Position numbers and translations under genes: made by a program. Below, piece by piece: positions 7,502-15,728 of a stretch of DNA of 64,000 bases. The stretch spans positions 10,634 through 74,633 of the forward strand of contig NZ_RJPT01000004.1 of NCBI RefSeq assembly GCF_003943515.1. Direction: 5' to 3'. Numbering within the stretch: position 1 is the stretch's first letter; every line of letters begins with the position of its first letter. Source of the DNA: Streptococcus cristatus (GTDB lineage Bacteria; Bacillota; Bacilli; Lactobacillales; Streptococcaceae). The notes below the pieces were generated by a model, which was given only the letters and a program-made list of their open reading frames with translations, did not search any database and had not been told where the DNA came from.

Positions 7502-9172
7502 ATGAAAACAGATATCGAAATTGCTCAGAGTATTGAATTACAGCCTATTGTGGATGTAGTAAAAAAGGTTGGTATTGATTACGAGGACTTGGAGCTGTAT
7601 GGAAAGTACAAGGCCAAGCTCAGTTTTGACAAGATTCGTGAAGTAGCAGAAAATCCTGTCGGCAAGCTGATTTTAGTAACGGCAATCAATCCGACACCTG
7701 CTGGAGAAGGTAAGTCCACCATTACCATTGGACTGGCTGACGCGCTTAACAAGATTGGCAAGAAAACTATGATTGCTATCCGCGAACCTTCCCTAGGGCC
7801 TGTTATGGGAATCAAAGGAGGCGCAGCTGGTGGTGGTCACGCGCAAGTTTTACCGATGGAAGACATCAACCTGCATTTCACTGGTGATATGCATGCCATC
7901 ACGACTGCTAATAATGCCCTGTCAGCTCTTATTGATAATCATCTGCATCAGGGAAATGAGCTGGGTATCGACCAACGTCGTATTATCTGGAAACGTGTTG
8001 TGGACCTAAATGACCGAGCACTGCGCCATGTGACGGTTGGCTTAGGCAGCCCACTCAACGGTATTCCGCGCGAAGATGGTTTTGATATCACGGTTGCTTC
8101 TGAAATCATGGCGATTCTTTGCTTGGCAACGGATATTGAAGATTTGAAAAATCGCTTGGCTAACATCGTTATCGGCTATCGCTATGACCGCACACCAGTC
8201 TATGTTCGTGACCTTGAGGTAGAAGGGGCCTTGGCTTTAGTCTTGAAAGATGCGATTAAGCCAAATCTGGTTCAGACTATTTACGGGACACCAGCCTTTG
8301 TTCATGGCGGACCATTTGCCAATATCGCCCACGGCTGTAACTCTGTTTTGGCGACTAGCACAGCGCTACGCTTGGCTGATTATACAGTGACAGAGGCCGG
8401 CTTCGGTGCAGACCTTGGCGCTGAGAAATTCCTCGACATCAAGACTCCGAACTTACCAACTTCTCCAGATGCAGTGGTAATTGTCGCAACACTTCGTGCT
8501 CTTAAGATGAATGGTGGCGTTGCTAAGGATGCACTTACAGAAGAAAATGTAGAAGCAGTTCGTGCAGGTTTTGCTAACCTTAAACGCCACGTTGAAAATA
8601 TCCGTAAGTTCGGTATTCCAGCGGTCGTAGCCATCAATGAATTTGTCTCTGATACAGAAGCTGAAATTGCTGCGCTTAAGGAACTCTGTGCAGAAATCGG
8701 GGTACCTGTTGAGCTTGCCAGTGTCTGGGCTGATGGCGCTGAAGGCGGTGTGGCTCTGGCTGAAACTGTTGTCAAAACTATTGACGAAAAACCAGCACAC
8801 TACACTCGTCTTTATGACAATGACTCAACTATCGAAGAGAAGATCGAGAAAATTGTCACTGAAATCTATCGCGGTTCAAAAGTAAACTTTGAGAAAAAAG
8901 CGCAAACTCAGATTCGAGAAATTGTCAAGAATGGCTGGGACAAACTGCCAATCTGTATGGCCAAAACACAGTATAGCTTCTCAGACAATCCTGCTGCTTT
9001 GGGCGCGCCAGAAAAATTTGAAATTACCATTCGTGAATTGGTACCAAAACTTGGGGCAGGCTTTATCGTGGCTTTGACAGGAGATGTCATGACCATGCCA
9101 GGATTGCCAAAACGTCCTGCGGCGCTCAATATGGATGTGGCAGCAGACGGTACAGCGATTGGTCTGTTCTAA
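7502..9172 (+). CDS. fhs: Formate--tetrahydrofolate ligase
   Basis: Makes 10-formyl-tetrahydrofolate from formate, THF and ATP for purine synthesis and initiator tRNA formylation. The 556 residues match the family length. The P-loop is TPAGEGKST (65-73). The ATG at 7502 follows AGGAG, so the upstream in-frame codon at 7424 was not used. Likely PurR-regulated through the PurBox at 7411. It is a single-gene unit closed by a terminator. Confidence 0.97.
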   Translation: MKTDIEIAQSIELQPIVDVVKKVGIDYEDLELYGKYKAKLSFDKIREVAENPVGKLILVTAINPTPAGEGKSTITIGLADALNKIGKKTMIAIREPSLGPVMGIKGGAAGGGHAQVLPMEDINLHFTGDMHAITTANNALSALIDNHLHQGNELGIDQRRIIWKRVVDLNDRALRHVTVGLGSPLNGIPREDGFDITVASEIMAILCLATDIEDLKNRLANIVIGYRYDRTPVYVRDLEVEGALALVLKDAIKPNLVQTIYGTPAFVHGGPFANIAHGCNSVLATSTALRLADYTVTEAGFGADLGAEKFLDIKTPNLPTSPDAVVIVATLRALKMNGGVAKDALTEENVEAVRAGFANLKRHVENIRKFGIPAVVAINEFVSDTEAEIAALKELCAEIGVPVELASVWADGAEGGVALAETVVKTIDEKPAHYTRLYDNDSTIEEKIEKIVTEIYRGSKVNFEKKAQTQIREIVKNGWDKLPICMAKTQYSFSDNPAALGAPEKFEITIRELVPKLGAGFIVALTGDVMTMPGLPKRPAALNMDVAADGTAIGLF

Positions 9173-9191
9173 TTGAATTTAAGATATAAGA

Positions 9192-9227
9192 AGAGGTTGG
9201 GCTGAACAGAGTCTGGCCTCTCTTTTT
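9192..9227 (+). terminator. Terminator of fhs
   Basis: A stem of about 12 pairs, several of them G-U (starting AGAGG at 9192 and closing at CCTCT), is followed by six T. Confidence 0.75.
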
Positions 9228-9249
9228 TAGACTTAAATTCCAGATATTT

Positions 9250-9258
9250 TGATATAAT
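9250..9258 (+). promoter_or_regulatory. Promoter, extended -10
   Basis: TGATATAAT lies about 50 bases before the TTG start of the next membrane-protein gene. There is no clear -35. Confidence 0.5.
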
Positions 9259-9305
9259 AAAGCCATATTCCTATCACCTAGTTTTTGCTCATAGGAGGAT
9301 GAACA

Positions 9306-9848
9306 TTGAAAAAAAGAACTCTCAAACAGGAATTAATTTATTTGGCCTCGAGGGAATCGATAAGTGTCGTGTCGTTCTGTATCGTGTATGTTCTGTATAC
9401 GAAACCAGAGACTCGATTTGCTACATCCAGTGCCGTCCTTTATTTCCCACTGTTAATTCTTAATCTGATATTGGTTCAAGGTTCCCTCTATTGGCTTAAC
9501 TGTTTAAGACGAATCCAAAAGAAGAAGTACTTGGAAACTCAACTACTTGCACCTCTTTATAAAGGATTAAAAGTGCTAGATTTTATGATGCTGCTTGCAT
9601 ATATACCGATTTGGATATGGTCTTTTAGAGTGAGTAGTAGCAGTAATATCATTATTGGAGTTTTACTTTGGTTGTTTGCCATCATTGAATTTGTAAATTA
9701 TTTTTACTATCGCCTGTCTTACTATGCAATGGGTGGCCTAGGACTGCAAGTGATGAGGCCTCTCAAGTTATTATTGACGGGAAAAGCAGCCAAATCACAA
9801 ATTTCAAAAGAAATTTCCTTATACGAAAAAAATATGGAGCATAAATAA
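9306..9848 (+). CDS. Hypothetical membrane protein, TTG start
   Basis: A 180-residue protein with about four hydrophobic segments (near 20-32, 43-65, 92-107 and 115-138). It is not recognised. The start is TTG at 9306, with AGGAGG 7 bases upstream; the nearer ATG at 9299 is out of frame. The stop codon overlaps the ATG of the next lipoprotein gene by one base. The two are therefore a translationally coupled pair and may act together at the membrane. Confidence 0.72.
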   Translation: MKKRTLKQELIYLASRESISVVSFCIVYVLYTKPETRFATSSAVLYFPLLILNLILVQGSLYWLNCLRRIQKKKYLETQLLAPLYKGLKVLDFMMLLAYIPIWIWSFRVSSSSNIIIGVLLWLFAIIEFVNYFYYRLSYYAMGGLGLQVMRPLKLLLTGKAAKSQISKEISLYEKNMEHK

Positions 9849-10456
9849 TGAAAAAGAAATACCTATTAATAACTCTTCTAAGCATTGCCCTTTTGACCTT
9901 GACTGGTTGTCAGTCTGTTGAAAAGTGGTTTAAAAATGCCAAGGAAGAATGGCTGGGGCTGGAGATGACGGTTCGCACCTATGATGAGAATTCCCAACTC
10001 ATCGACCAGATGTCGGGCAAATCCTTATCCATCTCGCGTAACGAGGAATTTGACTCAGTTGATGCGGAAGGAAATTCCAAGGAAGATTCTTCTGTGCTCA
10101 AAATCACCTTGGGTAAGTATGAGATTGATCATGTGGGCTCCTCCTTGATTGCAGAAGAAAAGGGGTTGAAAGATGTCTTTGCCCAATATCAAAAGACTGC
10201 AGATGTTGAGGAGAATAGCCATTCTGTCCCTGTTTTAAATCGTATGATTTCTGCTTTTAAAAACGACTTTAACGGCAAGAAGAAGGTCATTCTGATTCGC
10301 TCTCAAAACGGGACTCCGTTGGCTGCCTATGCTGGCGACCGTGTTTCTCTAGATAAATCCGATGCACCCAAAACTTCTGAGTTGCTGATTGACGGCAAGC
10401 GCCTCGTGATTTACCGCTGCGACTACACTATTTATGACCGTGAATTGCTGGAGTAA
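9848..10456 (+). CDS. Lipoprotein, DUF5052-like
   Basis: A 202-residue protein with a lipoprotein signal peptide (basic MKKK, hydrophobic core, lipobox LTGC with Cys21). The mature part begins with an amphipathic, Trp-containing segment and is then mixed alpha/beta. It resembles the streptococcal DUF5052 lipoproteins, from memory; function unknown. It is coupled to the membrane protein upstream by a one-base overlap, and its last codons (GGAGTAA) provide the ribosome site for the next gene. Confidence 0.78.
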   Translation: MKKKYLLITLLSIALLTLTGCQSVEKWFKNAKEEWLGLEMTVRTYDENSQLIDQMSGKSLSISRNEEFDSVDAEGNSKEDSSVLKITLGKYEIDHVGSSLIAEEKGLKDVFAQYQKTADVEENSHSVPVLNRMISAFKNDFNGKKKVILIRSQNGTPLAAYAGDRVSLDKSDAPKTSELLIDGKRLVIYRCDYTIYDRELLE

Positions 10457-10459
10457 GCT

Positions 10460-11113
10460 ATGGATGTAGAGGAATTACTTGAAAATCTAAAAGCAGTAGC
10501 TAAACCGGATGATGCGGTTGCTATGAAAGCCTATATGAAAAACAAATTTGAGTTTCTAGGAGTCAAGACTCCAGTCAGACGGAAACTAGCAAAGGCTTTT
10601 TTCAAACAGCAGACTGACTCCGTCATTGATTGGGTTTTTATAAATGAATCTTGGGACAATCCCTATCGAGAATTGCAGTATGCCGCGCTAGATTATCTGG
10701 AAATTCGCAAGAAGCTCTTGACCCCATCTGACTTGCCACGTTTGAAAAAGCTTGCCCAAACAAAATCTTGGTGGGATACTATTGACTTTTTGGACCGCTT
10801 GGTCGGATCCATCATTGCCCGATTTCCAGAAACTAAAGGGATTATTTTAGTTTGGAGTCGTGATGAGGATATCTGGCTGCGGCGCTTGGCTACTGATCAT
10901 CAGCTGTTGCGAAAAGAGGAAACAGACACGGAGCTGTTGGAGAAAATTTTAGTGAATAATCTTGGTCAAACAGAATTCTTTATTAACAAGGCCATCGGCT
11001 GGGCGCTGAGAGACTATTCAAAAACCAATCCAGACTGGGTCAGAGATTTTATTGAGCGGCATCAAGCAGAAATGGCTGCACTTAGTATTCGAGAGGGAAG
11101 TAAGTATCTGTGA
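10460..11113 (+). CDS. DNA alkylation repair protein, AlkD-like
   Basis: A 217-residue all-helical HEAT-repeat protein of the AlkD family, whose members excise bulky or positively charged N-alkyl bases from DNA. Family features seen are the early segment GVKTPVRRKLAK, the Trp-rich helices (WVFINESWDNPYRELQYAA) and the late WALRDYSKTNP. It lies 3 bases after the lipoprotein gene and takes its Shine-Dalgarno from that gene's stop, so it belongs to the 9306-11113 operon. Confidence 0.88.
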   Translation: MDVEELLENLKAVAKPDDAVAMKAYMKNKFEFLGVKTPVRRKLAKAFFKQQTDSVIDWVFINESWDNPYRELQYAALDYLEIRKKLLTPSDLPRLKKLAQTKSWWDTIDFLDRLVGSIIARFPETKGIILVWSRDEDIWLRRLATDHQLLRKEETDTELLEKILVNNLGQTEFFINKAIGWALRDYSKTNPDWVRDFIERHQAEMAALSIREGSKYL

Positions 11114-11283
11114 TGGTTGACCAATCTTTATGGCTTGACATTTTCTACGCTATAGCTTATGATAAATAAGTGCGATGAGTCGATATGCAGATTTTCTGCA
11201 AATTGAAGCATGGGAGGTCATAAACGCAGGAGCGGACCTTGATCAGTTGTGTGAACCTGCTGATCACACGAAAGTGCCCTTAT

Positions 11284-11308
11284 CCCCAGTCTACGGATTG
11301 GGGATTTT
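11284..11308 (+). terminator. Possible terminator
   Basis: An 8-bp stem (11284-11291 with 11296-11303, one G-U) has a TACG tetraloop followed by ATTTT. The T run is short, so efficiency is uncertain. Confidence 0.45.
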
Positions 11309-11309
11309 C

Positions 11310-11484
11310 TATTGCTCTTGATGAAACGAGTCCGCAGGAAGAAGTTGAGTCTTAGAGACATTGATACTGAGACGATTGGCGTCGTGAGTGCTATTGCTCT
11401 TGATGAAACTACTCTTAGAAATGCAAGACAGTTATCCGCGGCTGAGCTTAGAGACATTGATATTGAGGAGGTCAGCATTGTGAG
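11310..11484 (+). repeat. Imperfect tandem duplication of about 80-96 bases
   Basis: The block CTATTGCTCTTGATGAAAC occurs at 11310 and again at 11391. CTTAGAGACATTGAT occurs at 11351 and 11447. The offset changes from 81 to 96 because the second copy has about 15 extra bases between the blocks. Both copies end in GTGAG. Origin unknown. Confidence 0.75.
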
Positions 11485-11529
11485 AGCTGCATATTTCGAC
11501 AAAATAAGGACATAATCCTTTAGAAATAT

Positions 11530-11557
11530 TTGCATTTTTCCTTAAAAATAGTATAAT
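11530..11557 (+). promoter_or_regulatory. asd promoter
   Basis: TTGCAT (11530-11535) and TATAAT (11552-11557) are separated by 16 bases. This is a good vegetative promoter 44 bases before the asd start. Confidence 0.75.
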
Positions 11558-11571
11558 ACTAGAATATACAA

Positions 11572-11586
11572 AATTTTTAGAAAATT
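11572..11586 (+). promoter_or_regulatory. CodY-box-like site before asd
   Basis: AATTTTTAGAAAATT matches the CodY consensus AATTTTCWGAAAATT at 14 of 15 positions. It lies just downstream of the predicted start point, where a bound repressor would act as a roadblock. Regulation by CodY is inferred. Confidence 0.6.
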
Positions 11587-11600
11587 CAGAGGTGGATTGT

Positions 11601-12677
11601 ATGGGATATACAGTTGCTGTAGTTGGTGCCACTGGTGCTGTTGGCGCTCAAATGATTAAAATGCTGGAAGAATCAACACTTCCAATTGACAAGATTCGTT
11701 ATTTGGCTTCTGCTCGTTCAGCTGGTAAGGTTCTTCAGTTCAAGGGACAAGATGTCACTATCGAAGAAACAACAGAAACTGCCTTTGAAGGTGTAGATAT
11801 CGCTCTTTTCTCAGCTGGTGGCTCTACTTCAGCAAAATATGCTCCCTATGCAGTTAAAGCTGGTGCAGTCGTAGTGGACAACACCTCATATTTCCGCCAA
11901 AATCCTGATGTGCCTCTGGTTGTTCCAGAAGTAAACGCTCATGCACTAGATCAGCATAAAGGGATTATCGCTTGTCCTAATTGCTCAACTATTCAGATGA
12001 TGGTGGCCTTGGAGCCAGTCCGTCAGCAATGGGGCTTGGAGCGTATCATTGTTTCAACTTATCAGGCGGTTTCTGGTGCAGGTATGGGAGCCATTCTTGA
12101 AACGCAACGCGAGCTTCGTGAAGTGTTGAATGATGGTGTTAATCCACGTGATTTGCATGCGGAAATCTTACCTTCAGGCGGTGACAAGAAACACTATCCT
12201 ATCGCCTTTAATGCTCTTCCGCAAATCGATGTCTTCACTGACAATGACTACACTTACGAAGAGATGAAGATGACCAAGGAAACTAAGAAAATCATGGAAG
12301 ATGACAGCATCGCAGTATCTGCAACGTGTGTACGTATTCCAGTCTTGTCAGCTCACTCTGAGTCTGTTTACATCGAAACAAAAGAAGTGGCTCCAATTGA
12401 AGAAGTCAAGGCAGCCATTGCAGCTTTCCCAGGTGCTGTTCTTGAAGATGACGTAGCTCATCAAATCTATCCTCAAGCAATTAACGCAGTTGGTTCACGC
12501 GATACTTTTGTAGGTCGTATTCGTAAAGACTTGGATGCAGAAAAAGGAATCCATATGTGGGTCGTTTCAGACAACCTTCTCAAAGGTGCTGCTTGGAATT
12601 CTGTTCAAATCGCTGAAACTCTTCATGAGCGTGGTTTGGTCCGTCCGACGGGAGAAGTTGTTTTTGAATTAAAATAA
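11601..12677 (+). CDS. asd: Aspartate-semialdehyde dehydrogenase
   Basis: Reduces aspartyl phosphate to aspartate semialdehyde, feeding lysine/diaminopimelate, threonine and methionine synthesis. The 358 residues start with the NADP motif GATGAVG (9-15), and active-site Cys128 sits in CPNCSTIQ. The ATG at 11601 follows AGAGGTGG; the in-frame codon at 11592 has no ribosome site. dapA follows after a hairpin. A CodY-like box lies in the leader. Confidence 0.96.
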   Translation: MGYTVAVVGATGAVGAQMIKMLEESTLPIDKIRYLASARSAGKVLQFKGQDVTIEETTETAFEGVDIALFSAGGSTSAKYAPYAVKAGAVVVDNTSYFRQNPDVPLVVPEVNAHALDQHKGIIACPNCSTIQMMVALEPVRQQWGLERIIVSTYQAVSGAGMGAILETQRELREVLNDGVNPRDLHAEILPSGGDKKHYPIAFNALPQIDVFTDNDYTYEEMKMTKETKKIMEDDSIAVSATCVRIPVLSAHSESVYIETKEVAPIEEVKAAIAAFPGAVLEDDVAHQIYPQAINAVGSRDTFVGRIRKDLDAEKGIHMWVVSDNLLKGAAWNSVQIAETLHERGLVRPTGEVVFELK

Positions 12678-12702
12678 ACTGTCTGAAAATACGTGACAGG
12701 TC

Positions 12703-12735
12703 GAGGATTGAATATCTGTCATTCAATCCTCTTTT
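12703..12735 (+). terminator. Terminator or attenuating hairpin between asd and dapA
   Basis: An 11-bp perfect stem (12703-12713 with 12721-12731) is followed by only four T. I see no separate dapA promoter, so this is probably a partial terminator lowering dapA expression relative to asd. Confidence 0.65.
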
Positions 12736-12756
12736 CATACAAAGAGAGGTAAGTTT

Positions 12757-13692
12757 ATGGCATACGCAGATTTGAAGAATTGTAAAATCATCACAGCTTT
12801 TATTACGCCTTTTCATGAAGATGGCTCCATCAATTTTGAGGCCATTCCAGATTTGATTGAGCACCTTTTGGCTCATCATACGGATGGGATTTTGCTAGCT
12901 GGAACGACTGCAGAGAGTCCAACCCTGACCCACGATGAAGAGTTGGAATTATTTGCGGCTGTACAAAAAGTTGTCAAGGGGCGTGTTCCTTTGATAGCGG
13001 GTGTTGGTACCAACGAAACGCGCGACTCCATTGAATTTGTCAAAGAAGTAGATGCATTTGGTGGTTTTGCGGCTGGTTTGGCTATTGTTCCCTATTACAA
13101 TAAACCGTCTCAAGAAGGCATGTATCAGCACTTCAAAGCCATTGCGGATGCTTCAAACCTGCCGATCATTATCTATAATATCCCAGGACGGGTAGTGGTT
13201 GAAATGACGCCTGAGACCATGCTGAGACTGGCAGAACATCCAAATATTATTGGCGTGAAGGAATGTACCAGTCTGGCTAATATGGCTTATTTGATCGAAC
13301 ATCGTCCAGAGGAGTTCTTGATTTATACGGGTGAGGATGGTGATGCCTTTCATGCTATGAATCTGGGGGCTGATGGCGTTATTTCCGTTGCTTCTCACAC
13401 AAACGGTGATGAAATGTTTGAAATGCTGGATGCTATTGAGCACAATGACATCAAAAAAGCAGCAGCTATCCAACGGAAATTTATCCCTAAGGTCAATGCC
13501 CTGTTCTCTTACCCAAGCCCAGCTCCAGTCAAGGCTGTGCTCAATTATATGGGCTTTGCAGCAGGTCCAACCCGCTTACCGCTTGTGCCAGCTCCTGAGG
13601 AAGATGCTAAGCGAATTATCAAGGTCGTAGTTGATGGCGACTATGAAGCGACGAAGGAGACTGTTAAAGGTGTCTTGAGACCAGATTATTGA
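12757..13692 (+). CDS. dapA: 4-hydroxy-tetrahydrodipicolinate synthase
   Basis: Condenses aspartate semialdehyde with pyruvate, the first committed step of the lysine/diaminopimelate branch needed for peptidoglycan cross-bridges. The 311 residues contain GTTAESPT (49-56), Tyr140 in IIYNIPGR and the Schiff-base Lys168 in GVKECTS. The ribosome site is GAGAGGT. Directly downstream of asd, its substrate-producing partner. Confidence 0.96.
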   Translation: MAYADLKNCKIITAFITPFHEDGSINFEAIPDLIEHLLAHHTDGILLAGTTAESPTLTHDEELELFAAVQKVVKGRVPLIAGVGTNETRDSIEFVKEVDAFGGFAAGLAIVPYYNKPSQEGMYQHFKAIADASNLPIIIYNIPGRVVVEMTPETMLRLAEHPNIIGVKECTSLANMAYLIEHRPEEFLIYTGEDGDAFHAMNLGADGVISVASHTNGDEMFEMLDAIEHNDIKKAAAIQRKFIPKVNALFSYPSPAPVKAVLNYMGFAAGPTRLPLVPAPEEDAKRIIKVVVDGDYEATKETVKGVLRPDY

Positions 13693-13745
13693 TCAGCAAT
13701 TTTGTTTTAGAGGATACAGGTATAAGTGAGGTGTGATTTCATAAT

Positions 13746-14345
13746 ATGACAGAAAAGCATAGTCAACGAATCGAGGAGTATAAGGCAAAGCGCAGTCTGG
13801 AAAAACTTGAGGGGAAGAGAGTTTACGACAAGCCAATTATTCGAACTGGTGATAAGGCAAGTTTTTATGGCGCAGGTCTAATTTTGTTAGGGTTTGGTTT
13901 GGGGGCTCTTTATCTATTTCTTAACCTTATAACAGATTGGGATTTAAAACTTTTCTCTCTCATCTGGGAAACACTTGCTGGATTAGGGATTGTTGTCAGT
14001 CTTTTTGGAGCGTTTAAAATTGGTCGATTAGAGTTACATACTGTGTCAATGATAGCAGACAAAGAGAAGAATTTTGACATTGAAAGGGCTTTTAATCTTT
14101 ATAATGTCATCCACAAACCAACGAAGAAAGTTTTACTTCAATACGATAGTGAGGATGATAGTTTAATTTCTCTAAACGCTGGGGGTGATTTATTAGTTGA
14201 GCTCCTAAGGAAAGTTGAGGAAGAGAAATTGCCTTTTAATAAGATTAACAAAACTCTGAAATTAGAAGAAGTGTCTGAAAATCATTGGAAAATGCAATAT
14301 CGTTACAAGAAACAAGACATTGTATTAGAGGAAAGTGGTATATAG
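13746..14345 (+). CDS. Hypothetical protein with two membrane helices
   Basis: A 199-residue protein, not recognised. The N-terminus is charged and probably helical (KAKRSLEKLEGKRVYDK). Two hydrophobic segments lie near 41-64 and 73-95. The C-terminal half is soluble and lysine/glutamate-rich, with one GGDLLVELLRKVEEEK stretch. The ribosome site (GAGGTG) is about 10 bases upstream. It stands alone between dapA and the palindrome at 14407. Confidence 0.65.
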   Translation: MTEKHSQRIEEYKAKRSLEKLEGKRVYDKPIIRTGDKASFYGAGLILLGFGLGALYLFLNLITDWDLKLFSLIWETLAGLGIVVSLFGAFKIGRLELHTVSMIADKEKNFDIERAFNLYNVIHKPTKKVLLQYDSEDDSLISLNAGGDLLVELLRKVEEEKLPFNKINKTLKLEEVSENHWKMQYRYKKQDIVLEESGI

Positions 14346-14406
14346 TATATGTATTATTAGCTTGATCTAAAAGGACTAATATTTATAGTTCTCTAAAAAA
14401 TATTTC

Positions 14407-14489
14407 AAAAGGATTGCAGTTGAATGGCGCCTCAAACGTTAGATAACATTCTAAGGATTGAGGTTTAGTTCATCTCTGTAGTCCTTTTT
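14407..14489 (+). other. Nested imperfect palindrome of about 83 bases
   Basis: Three stem segments are stacked. AAAAGGATTGCAG (14407-14419) pairs with CTGTAGTCCTTTT near 14476-14488, CCTCAA with TTGAGG, and TTAG with CTAA around an 8-base loop. The 3' arm ends in five T, so it could be the terminator of the preceding gene. The long interrupted stem is unusual for that and may be a small dispersed element or structured RNA. Confidence 0.6.
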
Positions 14490-14507
14490 CTAAATGTTTC
14501 ATTCTTT

Positions 14508-14536
14508 TTGAAAAAAACAAGAAAAAATTGTATAAT
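14508..14536 (+). promoter_or_regulatory. Promoter of the GNAT gene
   Basis: TTGAAA (14508-14513) and TATAAT (14531-14536) with a 17-base spacer. The GNAT start codon is 34 bases further on. Confidence 0.75.
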
Positions 14537-14570
14537 GATAGTATAAGTTATCTCTTGAGAGGTGATGATA

Positions 14571-15071
14571 ATGCAGGTTCGGAAGGCAAGCAAGGATGAT
14601 TGGCAACTAATCCAAAAGATATGTAGAGAAACTTGGTTGGCTACCTATAAAGATATTTACTCATCTTCCTACATAGAGCGAGTCTTTGACATTTTCTATA
14701 GCCAAGAACGTTTGCTGAAGGACTTGACTGAACTTTCTCCTGAATGGAATGGCTATTGGCTGGCAGAAATGAATGGGCAGGTTCTTGGTTGTATTGGTGG
14801 TGGAATGAGTGAGGACGGCAGAGCCAATGTTTATGTTCTCTACGTCTTACCGCAGGCTCAACGTTTGGGAATCGGCCATGAGTTGCTGGAGACCTTGACA
14901 AGTTATCAAAAATCACAATATCAGGCCAGAGAGCAAGCTGTTACAGTAACGGAAGGAAATGCTATCGGTCTTCCATTTTATGAAAAAGAGGGCTTTGTCT
15001 TTGAGTCTGCCACTGAAAATTGGATTGATAGCAGTCAAGCCAGAGATTTACATTACATCAGAAATATATAA
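14571..15071 (+). CDS. GNAT-family N-acetyltransferase
   Basis: A 166-residue acetyl-CoA-dependent acetyltransferase of unknown substrate. The acetyl-CoA-binding motif A is visible as VLPQAQRLGIGHELLE, followed by motif B with GLPFYEKEGF. The ATG at 14571 was chosen because AGAGGTG lies 7 bases upstream; earlier GTG/ATG codons overlap that site. The ATP-cone gene follows after 15 bases with its own AAGGAG, so the two are likely co-transcribed. Confidence 0.88.
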   Translation: MQVRKASKDDWQLIQKICRETWLATYKDIYSSSYIERVFDIFYSQERLLKDLTELSPEWNGYWLAEMNGQVLGCIGGGMSEDGRANVYVLYVLPQAQRLGIGHELLETLTSYQKSQYQAREQAVTVTEGNAIGLPFYEKEGFVFESATENWIDSSQARDLHYIRNI

Positions 15072-15086
15072 ATAAAGGAGTATTTT

Positions 15087-15425
15087 ATGAAAGTTATTAA
15101 ACGCAGTGGGGAAGTCGTTGATTTTGACCCAGATAAAATCTATCAAGCGGTATTAAAAGCGGCTCAAACCGTTTATGTCTTGACAGACGACCTCCGCCAA
15201 AATCTAGCCTTGGTGACAAAAAAAGTCGCGTTAGATTTGGAAGAAGCTAAGGTTGAGCGGGCCACAATCAGTATGATTCAGTCTATGGTTGAAAACCGTC
15301 TCTTGGGAGCAGGCTATATCACTATTGCTGAGCATTATATTTCCTATCGCTTGCAGCGTGATTTGGAGCGTAGTGGTTACGGTGACCATATCGCTGTCCA
15401 TTTGCATTTTGAGCAAATCCGATAA
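15087..15425 (+). CDS. Stand-alone ATP-cone domain protein
   Basis: A 112-residue protein that is almost entirely one ATP-cone, the nucleotide-sensing domain normally fused to ribonucleotide reductase or NrdR. The typical start VIKRSGEVVDFDPDKI is present, followed by the helical part ending SYRLQRDLERSG. There is no zinc finger (unlike NrdR) and no reductase domain, and no nrd gene is nearby. It may act as a dissociable regulator (inference). It ends at a good terminator. Confidence 0.85.
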   Translation: MKVIKRSGEVVDFDPDKIYQAVLKAAQTVYVLTDDLRQNLALVTKKVALDLEEAKVERATISMIQSMVENRLLGAGYITIAEHYISYRLQRDLERSGYGDHIAVHLHFEQIR

Positions 15426-15433
15426 CAATGCTG

Positions 15434-15460
15434 AAAAGCCCAGATGGGCTTTTTCTTTTT
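15434..15460 (+). terminator. Terminator after the ATP-cone gene
   Basis: An 8-bp stem AAAAGCCC/GGGCTTTT (15434-15441 with 15446-15453) with a 4-base loop runs into a T-rich tract. Confidence 0.85.
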
Positions 15461-15620
15461 CAAAACTCAATATAAAAATTCAGTTCAAAGTAGATTTCTC
15501 TTCAAAATTTGTAACCGTATTCAAAGATTTTTTCCTAGTTTTTATTAGAAAAAGACCTTTCAAAGCCAGTTAAATCAATATGTATAATCTGGACTTATGC
15601 TCTTCTTAATCTTTCTTAAG
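15461..15620. other. AT-rich gap before the beta-oxidation promoter
   Basis: No gene is supported. An imperfect hairpin lies at about 15527-15554 (TTTTTC paired with GAAAAA). The remaining part of the 303-base gap holds the promoter and two cre-like sites listed separately. Confidence 0.5.
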
Positions 15621-15649
15621 TAGACACTAGGACATATTAGATATAAAAT
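15621..15649 (+). promoter_or_regulatory. Promoter of the beta-oxidation-like operon
   Basis: TAGACA (15621-15626) and TAAAAT (15644-15649) are 17 bases apart. The leader to the first gene is about 75 bases and carries two cre-like sites. Confidence 0.6.
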
Positions 15650-15662
15650 GAAAGCGTCAACA
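15648..15662 (+). promoter_or_regulatory. cre-like site 1
   Basis: ATGAAAGCGTCAACA matches the cre consensus WTGNAARCGNWWNCW at 14 of 15 positions. It overlaps the end of the -10 and the start point. CcpA binding here would repress the operon while sugar is present (inference). Confidence 0.65.
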
Positions 15663-15679
15663 AATACTAAACTATAAAA

Positions 15680-15694
15680 ATGAAAGCGCTCTTA
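15680..15694 (+). promoter_or_regulatory. cre-like site 2
   Basis: ATGAAAGCGCTCTTA shares the ATGAAAGCG core with cre site 1, 32 bases upstream (about three helical turns), but is weaker at its 3' half. Two in-phase sites could bind CcpA cooperatively (inference). Confidence 0.5.
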
Positions 15695-15728
15695 TACAAA
15701 TAAAAACTATACAAAAGGAGTCAATAAA

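Larger units (their letters stand above)
11114..11600 (+). other. Gap with no convincing gene; imperfect duplication and hairpins
   Basis: The 487-base stretch carries an 18-codon frame starting on the stop of the AlkD-like gene, a hairpin at 11284-11303 and an imperfect duplication at 11310-11388 and 11391-11484. A 67-codon frame at 11312 spans the duplication but has no good ribosome site. The last 70 bases are the asd promoter region. The stretch may be the remains of a gene; I see no homology. Confidence 0.5.
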
